A DNA stretch of 64,000 bases from CAYLLN01 sp040901775 (GTDB lineage: Bacteria; Planctomycetota; Planctomycetia; Pirellulales; Pirellulaceae): assembly GCA_040901775.1 (NCBI GenBank), contig JBBDYF010000255.1:1-64000 (forward strand), in the 5' to 3' direction. Shown in pieces: positions 1 to 9,650 of this stretch (position 1 is its first letter; each line of letters starts with the position of its first letter). Made by a program: the position numbers and the translations under genes. The notes beneath the pieces were generated by a model. It saw only the letters and a program-made list of their open reading frames with translations, made no database searches and was not told the DNA's origin.

Positions 1-1
1 C

Positions 2-2122
2 GCCGCGCAGGACGAGGGGGCGCAGTTGCCGGCGAATCAAGCGCCGGCGGACCCTGCCACAGGACCTCCCGTATCCTATTTTGACGTGCCGCTGCCGCTC
101 GACGCCCTAATCAGCAACCAGTTGCAGGGGCGCGTCGAGCGCACGCTCCGCAATCTGCCGCCGGAAGGGCCACGGCCGACGCTGATTTTTGAATTCCGCC
201 CGCCGGCCGATTCGGCTGGAGAGGGAAGCGACTTTGCCGGCGCATTGGCCCTCGCCCGCTACCTGTCGGGGGATCGGCTGAGCAACGCCAGAACGGTGGC
301 CTGGCTCCCCCGTTCGGTCAAGGGACATGCCGTGTTGCCGGTGCTGGCTTGCGAACAGATCATCATCCACAGGGATGCCGAATTTGGCGCGGCGGGCAAC
401 GACGAAAAGGGCTCGGTCGAGCAACTGATCCGCCGCTGCTACACCGAAATTGCCGACCGCCGCAAAACGGTGCCGGCCGCCATCGCCCTCGGCTTGCTCG
501 ACAAGGAATTGGCCGTTTTTAAGGTCAAAACGCCGGATGGCCTGCGGTACGAGTTGGCCGACTCCTTGGCCAAGCTCCGCGAGCAAGGCCAGGTGACCAG
601 CGAAGAGACCCTCTTTCAGCCGGGCGACGAACATTTGCTTTCGGGCGCTGAAATGCGCGAGATGGGTTTTGCCACGCACTTGGCCGAAGACCGCCGCACG
701 CTCGCCGCGGCGCTGGACGTGCCGGTCGCGTCGCTCGAGCAGCATCGCGTTCCCGACGAGGGTTGGCGCCCTTTGCGGATCGACCTGCACGGCCCCGTGC
801 ATAAGCAGGTGGTCAACTTTTTGCTCCGCACGATCGACGATCACGTGCAGCGGGGCGATTTCAACCTGCTCTTCTTCTCGATTCGTTCGGGCGGAGGCGA
901 TCTCGAACAAAGCCGCCGGCTGGCCGAGCGGCTCTCGTCGCTGGGTCCTGACATTCACACGGTGGCATACGTCGATGCCGAGGCCCGCGGCGACGCCGTG
1001 CTGATTGCCACCGCGGCCGACGAACTGCTGGTCAAGGCCGACGCGATGCTCGGCGGACCGGGCGAAAAGACCCTGGGTCGCGACGAACTGTCGCTGCTGA
1101 AAGATCCGCTCGCCGCGATTGCTAGCCAGAACCAGCGCGACTGGTCGCTGCCGCTGGCCCTGGTCGATCCGCAAGTCCAGGTATTCCGCTTCACGCGGGC
1201 GGTCGGCGGCGACGTCCGATATTTGTCGCTGGAAGAGTTCGAGACGCTCCGAGACCAGGATCAATGGAGCCGCGAAAACCAACCGTTGCCAACGGCCGGC
1301 GGCATTACCGGCCAGACGGCCCAGCAGTGGGGCCTGGCCACGACGGTGGTCCGCAATTTTGAGGAAGCGAAGTCGCTGTATCAGATCGAGGGGGAACTGG
1401 TCCCCGCCAAGGCCAACTGGGCGCTCGCCTTGATCGAATGGCTGGCCGACCCACGAATCGCCGGCGTGCTGCTGTTTATCGGCTGGTTTGCCCTGATGTT
1501 TGAAATGTCCTCGCCGGGCGTCGGCTTGCCGGGTTTCATCTCGGGGCTCTGCTTTTTGCTCTATTTCTGGTCGCAGTTCCTGCATGGAACGGCCGGCTGG
1601 TTGGAAGTGCTGCTGTTTGTCGGCGGGATCGTCTGCCTGGCGGTCGAACTGTTCGTGCTGCCGGGGATGGGTGTGTTCGGCATCGGCGGCGGGATGATGA
1701 TCATCGCGTCGATCGTGCTGGCCAGCCAGACGTTCGTCGTGCCCACGAACGCCTATCAGTTGCGGCAATTTCCCGTTTCGCTATTGATGGTGGCGGCCGG
1801 CATGGGGGGCGGGCTGGTGGCGGTCGTCGCCATTCGCCGGTTCCTGCCCGACACGCCCTACTTCAACCGGATGATGCTCCGGGCCCCCGTCGGCGAAGAG
1901 CGCGACGAACGGAGCCGGCGCGAGTCGCTCGTCCTGTGGGATCATTTGCGCGGCAAGCGGGGCTATACCACCACGCCGCTGGTTCCAGCCGGCAAGGTGC
2001 AATTCGGCGACGAACTGGTCGATGTGCATAGCGACGGCGAATTCCTGCCCAAAGGAACGCCGGTCGTCATCACGGCCATCGCCGGCAACAACATCGTCGT
2101 CAAACGCGCCCCCGATGCCTGA
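2..2122 (+). CDS. NfeD-like membrane protein with two ClpP-like domains (5' end cut by window)
   Basis: Long-form NfeD family protein. The frame is open to the left edge, so the first in-frame start (TTG at 26) is probably internal and the N-terminus is missing. Two ClpP/crotonase-like serine-protease folds occur in tandem (about residues 20-230 and 240-440), followed by four or five hydrophobic segments (about 455-620) and a C-terminal OB-fold of NfeD type. In the family the nucleophile is a Ser in an A-SAG-type turn. Here the two equivalent stretches read SVKGHAVLPVLA and EARGDAVLIATA, with no Ser in place, so proteolysis is doubtful. A short NfeD gene follows 40 bp downstream, as in typical nfeD operons, but no flotillin gene is present. 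The family is thought to act in membrane-domain organisation or membrane quality control. The family call is firm; the inactive-protease reading is inference. Confidence 0.85.
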   Translation, partial: AAQDEGAQLPANQAPADPATGPPVSYFDVPLPLDALISNQLQGRVERTLRNLPPEGPRPTLIFEFRPPADSAGEGSDFAGALALARYLSGDRLSNARTVAWLPRSVKGHAVLPVLACEQIIIHRDAEFGAAGNDEKGSVEQLIRRCYTEIADRRKTVPAAIALGLLDKELAVFKVKTPDGLRYELADSLAKLREQGQVTSEETLFQPGDEHLLSGAEMREMGFATHLAEDRRTLAAALDVPVASLEQHRVPDEGWRPLRIDLHGPVHKQVVNFLLRTIDDHVQRGDFNLLFFSIRSGGGDLEQSRRLAERLSSLGPDIHTVAYVDAEARGDAVLIATAADELLVKADAMLGGPGEKTLGRDELSLLKDPLAAIASQNQRDWSLPLALVDPQVQVFRFTRAVGGDVRYLSLEEFETLRDQDQWSRENQPLPTAGGITGQTAQQWGLATTVVRNFEEAKSLYQIEGELVPAKANWALALIEWLADPRIAGVLLFIGWFALMFEMSSPGVGLPGFISGLCFLLYFWSQFLHGTAGWLEVLLFVGGIVCLAVELFVLPGMGVFGIGGGMMIIASIVLASQTFVVPTNAYQLRQFPVSLLMVAAGMGGGLVAVVAIRRFLPDTPYFNRMMLRAPVGEERDERSRRESLVLWDHLRGKRGYTTTPLVPAGKVQFGDELVDVHSDGEFLPKGTPVVITAIAGNNIVVKRAPDA

Positions 2123-2150
2123 CCTCCGACCTCCGACCACTGGCTCCTGA
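2121..2150. repeat. GACC-type degenerate tandem repeat (family D)
   Basis: Irregular copies of a GACCTCC/GACCACT unit fill the short gap between the two NfeD genes. The same unit occurs at 5182-5207, 14533-14560 and, in reverse orientation and in frame, at 16561-16620. Three of the four copies lie just upstream of a start codon. Confidence 0.6.
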
Positions 2151-2162
2151 CATCCGATCTCC

Positions 2163-2738
2163 ATGGACGCCACCACTTGGGCCTTATTGCTGCTGCTCTT
2201 GGGGCTGGTATTCCTGGTCCTCGAGTTCTTCATCCCGTCGGGCGGGGTGCTGGGGCTATTGTGTGGGTTGTCGCTCGTGGCAGCCATTGTCGTTGGGTTT
2301 ATGGCGGGGCCTTGGACGGGCCTGGGAATTTTGATTACCGAAGGGGTGCTCGTGCCGGCCGCAATGGCCGCCGCGGTGCGCTGGTGGCCCGATACGCCGA
2401 TCGGGCGGCGGATGCTGATCCGGCCGCAAACGTCCGACGAAGTGTTGCCCGACACCGAAGCCTACCGCGGCTTGCAGGTGCTGGTGGGCAGGCGGGGCAC
2501 GGCCAAGGGGACGATGCTTCCCAGCGGCAGCGTCGTCATCGAAGGCCGAAACTACGACGCCGTGGCCGAAGGGATGGTGATCGAGGCGGGCCAAACCGTG
2601 CTCGTGGTGGCAGTGTCCACCCAGCGGCTGGTCGTGCGGCCCGACGCGACGATCCGCGCCGAGCTTGTCGAAACCGCTCCCGCCGCGAATCCCAACGATC
2701 CGCTAACCCAGCAGTTCGCCGATCCCTTCGCGGAATAG
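2163..2738 (+). CDS. Short NfeD family protein
   Basis: A 191-residue protein with two or three N-terminal hydrophobic segments (about 5-70), the first with a FFIPSGG turn, and a soluble C-terminal half (about 100-170) with the beta-rich pattern GRRGTAKGTMLPSGSV, typical of the NfeD OB-fold (a GxxGxAxTxLxPxGxV pattern in the family). It lies 40 bp after the long NfeD gene on the same strand, so the two are probably cotranscribed and may form a membrane complex. The tail rich in Asn, Asp and Pro after about residue 170 is outside the usual domain. Family assignment is secure. The exact role in this organism is not known. Confidence 0.85.
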   Translation: MDATTWALLLLLLGLVFLVLEFFIPSGGVLGLLCGLSLVAAIVVGFMAGPWTGLGILITEGVLVPAAMAAAVRWWPDTPIGRRMLIRPQTSDEVLPDTEAYRGLQVLVGRRGTAKGTMLPSGSVVIEGRNYDAVAEGMVIEAGQTVLVVAVSTQRLVVRPDATIRAELVETAPAANPNDPLTQQFADPFAE

Positions 2739-2796
2739 AATCACCGCGTAGAATGGGGTTGGCTGTATGCTTGCGAGGACATTCCTGTAAGGACTG

Positions 2797-3189
2797 ATGC
2801 GAAAGGTGAATGGTTCGATGCCCAAGCGCGTGCTCGATGTTGGCAATTGCGTTCCCGACCATGCCGCGATCCGGTCGCTGTTCGAGGGCTCGTACCAGGC
2901 CGAGGTGCTGCAGGCGCACGGAGCGGAAGATTGCCTCGAACTGCTCGATCGGCAGAAGGTCGATCTGGTTCTGGTCAATCGGAAGCTCGACCGAGACTAC
3001 ACCGACGGCCTGGACATTATCAAAGAGATCAAGGCCCATCCGCAGCACTCGCATATTCCCTGCATGTTGATCAGCAACTATCCCAATCACCAGGAAGTCG
3101 CCGTCGCCGCCGGGGCGGAATACGGCTTTGGCAAAAAAGAGCTATACGCCGACGAGACGCAGCAGCGGCTGGCGAGAATCCTGAGTTAA
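2797..3189 (+). CDS. Atypical receiver-domain protein lacking the phosphoacceptor Asp
   Basis: A stand-alone response-regulator receiver fold of 130 residues. The hydrophobic strand VDLVLVNRKLD occupies the place where the family has DLVLLDxxMP, so the phosphorylated Asp is Asn here. The late GFGKKEL keeps the conserved Lys region and ISNYP the preceding Thr/Ser strand. The acidic pair after strand 1 is replaced by NCVPDH. It is therefore probably a non-phosphorylated or ligand-controlled receiver. No output domain or partner kinase lies nearby. Two starts are possible, ATG 2797 (TAAGGA close upstream) and ATG 2818 (AAAGGTG upstream). The second begins right at strand 1, so the first seven residues may not be translated. 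Confidence 0.7.
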   Translation: MRKVNGSMPKRVLDVGNCVPDHAAIRSLFEGSYQAEVLQAHGAEDCLELLDRQKVDLVLVNRKLDRDYTDGLDIIKEIKAHPQHSHIPCMLISNYPNHQEVAVAAGAEYGFGKKELYADETQQRLARILS

Positions 3190-3190
3190 T

Positions 3191-3301
3191 GGGTGCCACG
3201 TCCCACGCTTGCGTGGGCGTGCTCGCGTTGCCGTTCACACGCCTACGGCGTCGGGGTCAATCCGCAGGTCAAGCGAGACAAGTGCCGTGGGCGTGGCACC
3301 C
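3191..3301 (+). repeat. 111-bp palindrome-ended element, copy 1
   Basis: The element starts GGGTGCCACG and ends CGTGGCACCC, so it has perfect 10-bp terminal inverted repeats. Inside are a second hairpin (CCCACGC/GCGTGGG) and a divergent middle. A second copy lies at 12709-12818 in the opposite orientation and aligns over its whole length with substitutions. Two full-length, end-matched copies suggest a small non-autonomous mobile element (MITE-like) rather than a chance hairpin. It lies between the stop of a + strand gene and the 3' end of a - strand gene, where it could also end transcription. Confidence 0.75.
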
Positions 3302-3340
3302 CATTTCTAAGCCTTCAAGAGGCACTAGCTACTTGGCAGA

Positions 3341-3535
3341 TTACTTCTTCCGCATCGACAGCGCCGCGGTGACGCCGCCGGTCACCAGCCCAATTCCCGC
3401 GCCGACCAGCAGGTGGAACATGAAGTCGCCCAAGAACATCTTGGCGGTGAAATACTGGTACAGCAGGTAGGCCCCGACGGTCAGGTTGAACACGACCAGG
3501 GCCGGCATCAACTGCTCTTTGAGTTTGTCGTCCAT
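3341..3535 (-). CDS. Small two-helix membrane protein
   Basis: A 64-residue protein starting at the ATG whose complement is at 3533-3535. A longer reading frame extends upstream but is Arg/Pro-rich and looks untranslated. It has a charged N-terminus (MDDKLKEQ), a hydrophobic helix (about 9-26), a short connector, a second Gly-rich helix (GAGIGLVTGGV) and a basic end (SMRKK), predicting an integral membrane protein with basic residues on the cytoplasmic side. I do not recognise a family. It is followed upstream (98 bp) by a lipoprotein gene on the same strand, so the two may share a transcript. Confidence 0.55.
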   Translation of the reverse strand: MDDKLKEQLMPALVVFNLTVGAYLLYQYFTAKMFLGDFMFHLLVGAGIGLVTGGVTAALSMRKK

Positions 3536-3633
3536 GAGTGCGGCACGGGGCGATTGCTTGGGTACGGGGATGCCGAAAGATACTCGCCTGGCGGGCGGTC
3601 GTCCAGCAAGGAGGCCGCTTCTTCCGGCCTTCT

Positions 3634-4365
3634 TCATTCCGGAATCGGTTTGTCTTCAACCGGCGCAACGGGCTCGGCGGCGTCGTCGGCAACCTCCTTC
3701 GCCGGCGCCACTTCCTCGGCGGCTTCGGAAGCGCCAAACCGCATGTTGGCCGCCACCGCGTAGGCCTGATCGCGAAACTCGGTTAGCGACGCACGATACT
3801 CCCGCCGGTCGGAAGCGTTCACGTCGCAGATCAGTTCGATCGTGTAGAGCCGCCCTTCTTGGACGGTTTGCAACGACTGGATCACCACGGGGTTGCCCCC
3901 CATCTTCGCCAGCCGCACATGGCGGACGAACGGCGTTTCGCCCAGGACGATCGGATAGCAGCCTTCGGGAACCTGCTTGGACGCGTCGCTTTGCAACTGC
4001 TTGTCGAGCAGGGCGGCCAGGTCGGCGGCATTGCCGATGGTGGTATCGGCCGTAGCGGCCTGGGGCGCGTCGGCTGCATGGACGCTGATCCGCGGCAACT
4101 CCGAAGTTTTGCCGTGGACGAACCCGGTCAGGTATTTGCTCGACCGGCGCAGGGGGGTCCAATCTTGGGGGCCCGCGACTTCGACCCGGTCCAGGTCGAG
4201 CGGCGGCAGGTAGTCGCCAATGGCGGGCAAGTCGTCGGCCGGCCGGTGCTTGTAGTCGGCGGCCGCCTGGCCTTCGCCGGCAGCCGGTCCAACCGGAGAC
4301 GATCCGCACCCCGCCAGCCAGCACCCGCACAGTGCCGCCGTCAGCCACAAATAATCGGTCTTCAT
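3634..4365 (-). CDS. Putative lipoprotein, function unknown
   Basis: A 243-residue exported protein. The chosen ATG (complement at 4363-4365) is preceded by AAGGGAACC, a good ribosome site, and followed by a classic lipoprotein signal ending LAGC, so Cys about residue 18 would be lipidated. The longer upstream frame has no signal sequence and was rejected. The mature part has a conserved-looking core (RVEVAGPQDW, SKYLTGF, RLYTIELICDV) and a low-complexity acidic/Ala/Pro tail from about residue 215. No enzyme motif is visible. Proteins like this, with one alpha/beta core and an Ala/Pro tail, are common planctomycete hypotheticals. Strand and export are well supported, function is not. Confidence 0.7.
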   Translation of the reverse strand: MKTDYLWLTAALCGCWLAGCGSSPVGPAAGEGQAAADYKHRPADDLPAIGDYLPPLDLDRVEVAGPQDWTPLRRSSKYLTGFVHGKTSELPRISVHAADAPQAATADTTIGNAADLAALLDKQLQSDASKQVPEGCYPIVLGETPFVRHVRLAKMGGNPVVIQSLQTVQEGRLYTIELICDVNASDRREYRASLTEFRDQAYAVAANMRFGASEAAEEVAPAKEVADDAAEPVAPVEDKPIPE

Positions 4366-4586
4366 GGTTCCCTTGCCCGTTGGACGGTTCGCGTCCTTCC
4401 CTTCTAAAGATATTCCGCATGATACTCGGGCCGGGCGGCCTCGACAGCGGGAATCGCCGCCGCTCGGCCGGTGCTTCCAAGAATGGTCGCGCCGCGGCGA
4501 ACCACTTGTCAACACCCGGACTGCACTGGCCGGCGCCCGCGGGATGGTTAGAATGGCGGTTTTCCGACTCTCTGGCTTTCGCAGTC

Positions 4587-5123
4587 ATGACTTCCCCACC
4601 TCTCACGCCCGAGCCCACGCTGGAGATCGATCTTCGCGACCAGAATCTGGCCGCCTTGCTGGCCTGGCTGTGGCCGGGCGCGGGGCACCTGTATCAACGG
4701 CGGTATCCCAAGGGCATTCTGTTCATGGCCTGCATCCTGGGGACGTACTTTTTTGGCCTGTCCCTGGGCGAAGGCAAAGTCGTCTATGCCTCGTGGAACC
4801 AGACCGAGCGGCGGTGGCAATTTGTTCCGCAGGTGGCGATTGGCCTGCCCGCGGCCCCGGCCCTGGTGCAGAGCGTGGTCAAGCGGCGCGGCGGCGAGCC
4901 GTTGTTCGGCGGCTGGTTTGCGCCACCTCGCAACCAGGCGGAACTCTCCGAGTGGCACAACCGGCTCAATATCCGCTTTGAACTGGGAACCTTGTACACG
5001 ATGGTCGCCGGCCTGTTGAACGTGCTGGCGATCTGGGACGCCTATGGCGGACCCGTCGTCGGCGAACCGGCCGGCAAAGAGCGCGGACCTCCCAAGGACG
5101 ACGACAAGGACAAGACGACGTAG
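4587..5123 (+). CDS. Planctomycete membrane protein (DUF6677-like)
   Basis: A 178-residue protein from ATG 4587. Upstream in-frame sequence is Arg/Gly-rich and carries no start-site signal. The N-terminal region has the motif LLAWLWPGAGHLYQRR followed by a hydrophobic helix (ILFMACILGTYFFGL), resembling the TM2-type GxGHxYxG arrangement of small membrane proteins. Another hydrophobic helix (about 133-150) precedes an Asp/Lys-rich tail ending KDKTT. I associate this architecture with a planctomycete-specific domain of unknown function, recalled from memory and not checked. The next gene, also a small membrane protein, is 84 bp downstream. Confidence 0.65.
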   Translation: MTSPPLTPEPTLEIDLRDQNLAALLAWLWPGAGHLYQRRYPKGILFMACILGTYFFGLSLGEGKVVYASWNQTERRWQFVPQVAIGLPAAPALVQSVVKRRGGEPLFGGWFAPPRNQAELSEWHNRLNIRFELGTLYTMVAGLLNVLAIWDAYGGPVVGEPAGKERGPPKDDDKDKTT

Positions 5124-5145
5124 GGCCGCAGAGCGGCCAAGCGTG

Positions 5146-5172
5146 CGTTCCCCACGCAGGAGCGTGGGAACG
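5146..5172. repeat. Hairpin repeat CGTTCCC...GCGTGGGAACG
   Basis: An imperfect 11-bp stem with one bulge and an AGGA loop lies just after the preceding stop codon and is followed by AGAAAAAT. It could act as a weak terminator or mRNA stabiliser between two membrane-protein genes. The CCCACGC/GCGTGGG core is shared with the element at 3191-3301. Confidence 0.5.
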
Positions 5173-5181
5173 AGAAAAATG

Positions 5182-5207
5182 CCTCCGACCACTGACCACT
5201 GACCACC
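5182..5207. repeat. GACCACT degenerate tandem repeat (family D)
   Basis: Three copies of an 8-bp GACCACTx unit end directly at the ATG at 5208, replacing a normal ribosome-binding site. Compare 2121-2150 and 14533-14560. Confidence 0.6.
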
Positions 5208-5408
5208 ATGCTTCTCGGCGCTACCCTGCTCGCAAAACAAGTCTGGTACATCGTGCCGCTGATCCTCTCGGTCAGCCTGGTCTATGGGGCGACGCGGCAC
5301 GAGCTGTGGCGGCCGATCCTGATCAACGCCTGGCACACGGCGGTCTGGATGGTCGTCTTCATGGCGGTCATCTTTACCGTGTTGTTCCTCGTTTCGTGGT
5401 CGCTTTGA
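5208..5408 (+). CDS. Small two-helix membrane protein
   Basis: A 66-residue protein consisting almost entirely of two hydrophobic helices (about 13-28 and 43-64) joined by a short loop with HELWRP. Its stop codon overlaps the start of the flavoprotein gene that follows, so the two are translationally coupled. No recognisable domain. Proteins of this shape are common in planctomycete genomes between unrelated genes. No classical Shine-Dalgarno precedes the ATG; the upstream bases belong to a GACCACT repeat. Confidence 0.6.
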   Translation: MLLGATLLAKQVWYIVPLILSVSLVYGATRHELWRPILINAWHTAVWMVVFMAVIFTVLFLVSWSL

Positions 5409-6802
5409 ACGAAACCTGGGATGTCATCGTCGTGGGCGCGGGGGCGGCCGGCTTGCTCGCCGCGGCGACGGCGGCCGAGCGGGGCTTGAGAACCCTGCTG
5501 CTGGAAAAGAACCGGCGGCCGGGCGTCAAAATCCTGATGTCGGGCGGCACGCGCTGCAACCTCACCCAATCGACCGACAAGTGGGGGATCGTCCGGGCCT
5601 ATCGCCAGCAGGGGAATTTCCTGCATTCCGCCCTGGCGGCGCTCGGCCCGGCCGACCTGGTCAAGCTGGTCGAAGACGAAGGGGTGCCCACCAAGGTGGA
5701 AGAGACGGGCAAAATCTTTCCCGTCAGTAACCGAGCGACCGACATTCTGGAAGCCTTCACCAAAAAGCTCGCCCGCAGCGGGGCCGAAATGCGGCTCACC
5801 ACGCCGGTGCTGGGCATCGAGCGGGGGGAGGAGGGGTTTGTGGTGAAAATAGACCCGGCGAGCGCGGTGCGAGGACCGGCGAGCGGGGTGCGTCAGCTCC
5901 CCGATGGGATTGAACCCGCTGGCGAGATTTCACCCCATCGGGAGGCTCACGCCTCCCGCTCGCCCGACGCCGCGCGACCACTGGTCGCGGCTATGCAGTC
6001 CGCGCGACCACTGGTCGCGGCTATGCAGGCCCGCAAGGTCATCGTTACCGTCGGCGGGCAGTCGTATCCCGGCAGCGGCACCACGGGCGACGGCTACGCC
6101 TGGGCCGCCGCGCTGGGGCATACGATCGTCCCGCCCCGCCCGGCGCTCGTCCCCATTACCACCGAGGCCGCTTGGGTGCGAGCTCTGTCGGGCATTACGA
6201 TTCCCGACGTCCGCCTGCAACTTGGCCACCAGGACAATCCCCGCAAGCCGCTCGACGAGCGTCGCGGTTCGCTGCTGTTTACCCACTTCGGCCTTTCCGG
6301 ACCGGTGGTGCTCGACATCAGCGGCACGCTTACCGCGGCGGCCCAGCCGGCCGACCTGCAACTAACGTGCGATTTTTTGCCCGACGTGCGGCCCGACCAA
6401 CTCGATGCCCAAATCCGCGCCGCCTGTTCGCGCGACGGCAAGAAGCAGGTCGTCGGCCTGCCGCTCTTTGCGCTCCCTCGCCGACTGGTCGAAGAGCTGG
6501 TCGGTCTGGCCGGTCTGCCGGCAGAAATCAAAGCCGCCGAACTGTCCAAGCAAAATCGAGCCGCGTTGGTCACGATTCTCAAGGCGAGCCCGATCGCCGT
6601 CAACGGAACTCGCGGCTTTGCCAAGGCCGAGGTCACCGCGGGGGGCGTCCGGCTGCAAGAGATTGATAGCAAAACCCTGGAAAGCAAGCTGGTGCCGGGG
6701 CTCTACTTTGCGGGCGAGGTGCTCGACCTGGATGGCCCCATCGGCGGATATAATTTTCAGGCGGCGTTCAGCACGGGCTATCTGGCGGGATTGTCGGTTT
6801 GA
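5396..6802 (+). CDS. HI0933/BaiN-type flavoprotein with repeat-derived insert
   Basis: FAD-dependent oxidoreductase of the HI0933/YhiN family (related to BaiN). The N-terminal Rossmann motif is VIVVGAGAAGLLAA, followed by the family block KILMSGGTRCNLT. The C-terminal signature GEVLDLDGPIGGYNFQ is complete. Usual length is about 400 residues; this one is about 468 because roughly 60 extra residues lie before RKVIVTVGGQSYPGSG. The insert is exactly the translation of two repeats: a family B element (5878-5964) and two 30-bp family C units (5971-6028), giving ARPLVAAMQ twice. The frame is intact throughout. The start is uncertain (GTG 5396 or TTG 5405); both overlap the previous gene. The family's physiological role is poorly known. 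The family call is firm. Confidence 0.88.
   Translation: MVALNETWDVIVVGAGAAGLLAAATAAERGLRTLLLEKNRRPGVKILMSGGTRCNLTQSTDKWGIVRAYRQQGNFLHSALAALGPADLVKLVEDEGVPTKVEETGKIFPVSNRATDILEAFTKKLARSGAEMRLTTPVLGIERGEEGFVVKIDPASAVRGPASGVRQLPDGIEPAGEISPHREAHASRSPDAARPLVAAMQSARPLVAAMQARKVIVTVGGQSYPGSGTTGDGYAWAAALGHTIVPPRPALVPITTEAAWVRALSGITIPDVRLQLGHQDNPRKPLDERRGSLLFTHFGLSGPVVLDISGTLTAAAQPADLQLTCDFLPDVRPDQLDAQIRAACSRDGKKQVVGLPLFALPRRLVEELVGLAGLPAEIKAAELSKQNRAALVTILKASPIAVNGTRGFAKAEVTAGGVRLQEIDSKTLESKLVPGLYFAGEVLDLDGPIGGYNFQAAFSTGYLAGLSV
5878..5964. repeat. Family B composite palindromic element, in frame inside flavoprotein gene
   Basis: The 87-bp element starts GGCGAGCG and ends CGCTCGCC, with two internal hairpins and a GATGGG/CCATCGG pair between them. 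It shares this layout with 10431-10528 (intergenic) and the decayed 17204-17282. It is translated here without a stop or frameshift. Confidence 0.75.
5971..6028. repeat. Family C palindrome, two tandem 30-bp units in frame
   Basis: Two nearly identical 30-bp units each contain the palindrome GCGACCA-C-TGGTCGC followed by GGCTATGCA. The 30-bp period keeps frame, yielding ARPLVAAMQ twice. Other copies: 9490-9544 (two), 47782-47807, and a variant at 16362-16381. Confidence 0.85.
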
Positions 6803-7335
6803 GCCTTTGCCGCAAAGACGCAACCTATTGACAGCCAAATGGTTATGCTCTTTTCCTGAGTCGCCATTCGACAAGCCGGGCGGCGCGCATTGCAAGCCGA
6901 TTAGCTTCGCTTGGATGCGGAAAAGTGGCGGCGAGAGGCCGAGGACCGGTTAATTCCCCGTGAATCCTATTTGGCGGGGTTTAGCGGCGGCCATTTGACC
7001 TTTCCAGTTGCAACCTTTCGGCTAAGATTAGGGACTGGAGAGTTGGTTCCGCGAATGGATTTCGGTCCCGAGAGGGGCCACCCCTGGGCGGACATTGCTG
7101 GGAATGGAATCTTCCCACTCTCCAAGTGTCCCCTGGTTGGGTTCGGTAGCCCTTTCGTGCAGGGGCTGGTTCGGCTTAGCAGCCGAAGGGCCGAAGCCCA
7201 CCCGCTTCCGATAGCAACCGCCGGGGATCGAGTTGTTTTTGTATGCCGTTTCGAGAGGGCAGGAATTTTCCTGCTGAGAATCAAGCCGTGGCTGCGGCAG
7301 GATGCGTCCTGCCCCGCGGTGTTTCCAGGTGCAGT
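6803..7335. other. 533-bp gene-free leader upstream of fusA
   Basis: No convincing gene on either strand. It holds two small hairpins near its right end, GCAGGAA-TT-TTCCTGC (7259-7274) and GGCAGGA-TGCG-TCCTGCC (7296-7313). The second lies 22 bp before the fusA start and resembles the GGCAGG/CCTGCC repeat family. Promoters for fusA must lie here, but I could not identify a clear -35/-10 pair. Confidence 0.4.
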
Positions 7336-9468
<2,133 letters not shown>

Positions 9469-9489
9469 CGTCCTGCCCCATCGCGCACC

Positions 9490-9544
9490 TGCATAGCCGC
9501 GACCAGTGGTCGCGCACCTGCATAGCCGCGACCAGTGGTCGCGC
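9490..9544. repeat. Family C palindrome, two units, intergenic
   Basis: Two 29-bp-spaced copies of TGCATAGCCGCGACCAGTGG followed by TCGCGC, in opposite orientation to the copies inside the flavoprotein gene (5971-6028). They lie between the fusA stop and its terminator. Confidence 0.8.
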
Positions 9545-9560
9545 ACTGATTCACCCTTCA

Positions 9561-9588
9561 ACCCCGGCCCTGGTCGCCGGGGTTTTTG
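9561..9588 (+). terminator. Rho-independent terminator after fusA
   Basis: Perfect 8-bp stem ACCCCGGC/GCCGGGGT with a 7-base loop, followed by TTTTTG. It lies 90 bp past the fusA stop, after two repeat units, and upstream of the hydrolase gene, so fusA is transcriptionally separated from it. Confidence 0.85.
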
Positions 9589-9650
9589 TTTGCAATGTCT
9601 CCGGGAGTACCATGTACTGGGTAACCCGGTACCCAATACGGAGCCTCGCC

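Noticed and set aside
107..1768. 553-residue minus-strand frame
   Set aside because: Antisense of the NfeD gene; Gln/Arg/His/Asp-rich with no family pattern. A typical GC-skew shadow.
6829..6852. Possible TTGACA/TATGCT promoter
   Set aside because: Spacing between the hexamers is only 10 bases, too short for a sigma-70 promoter.
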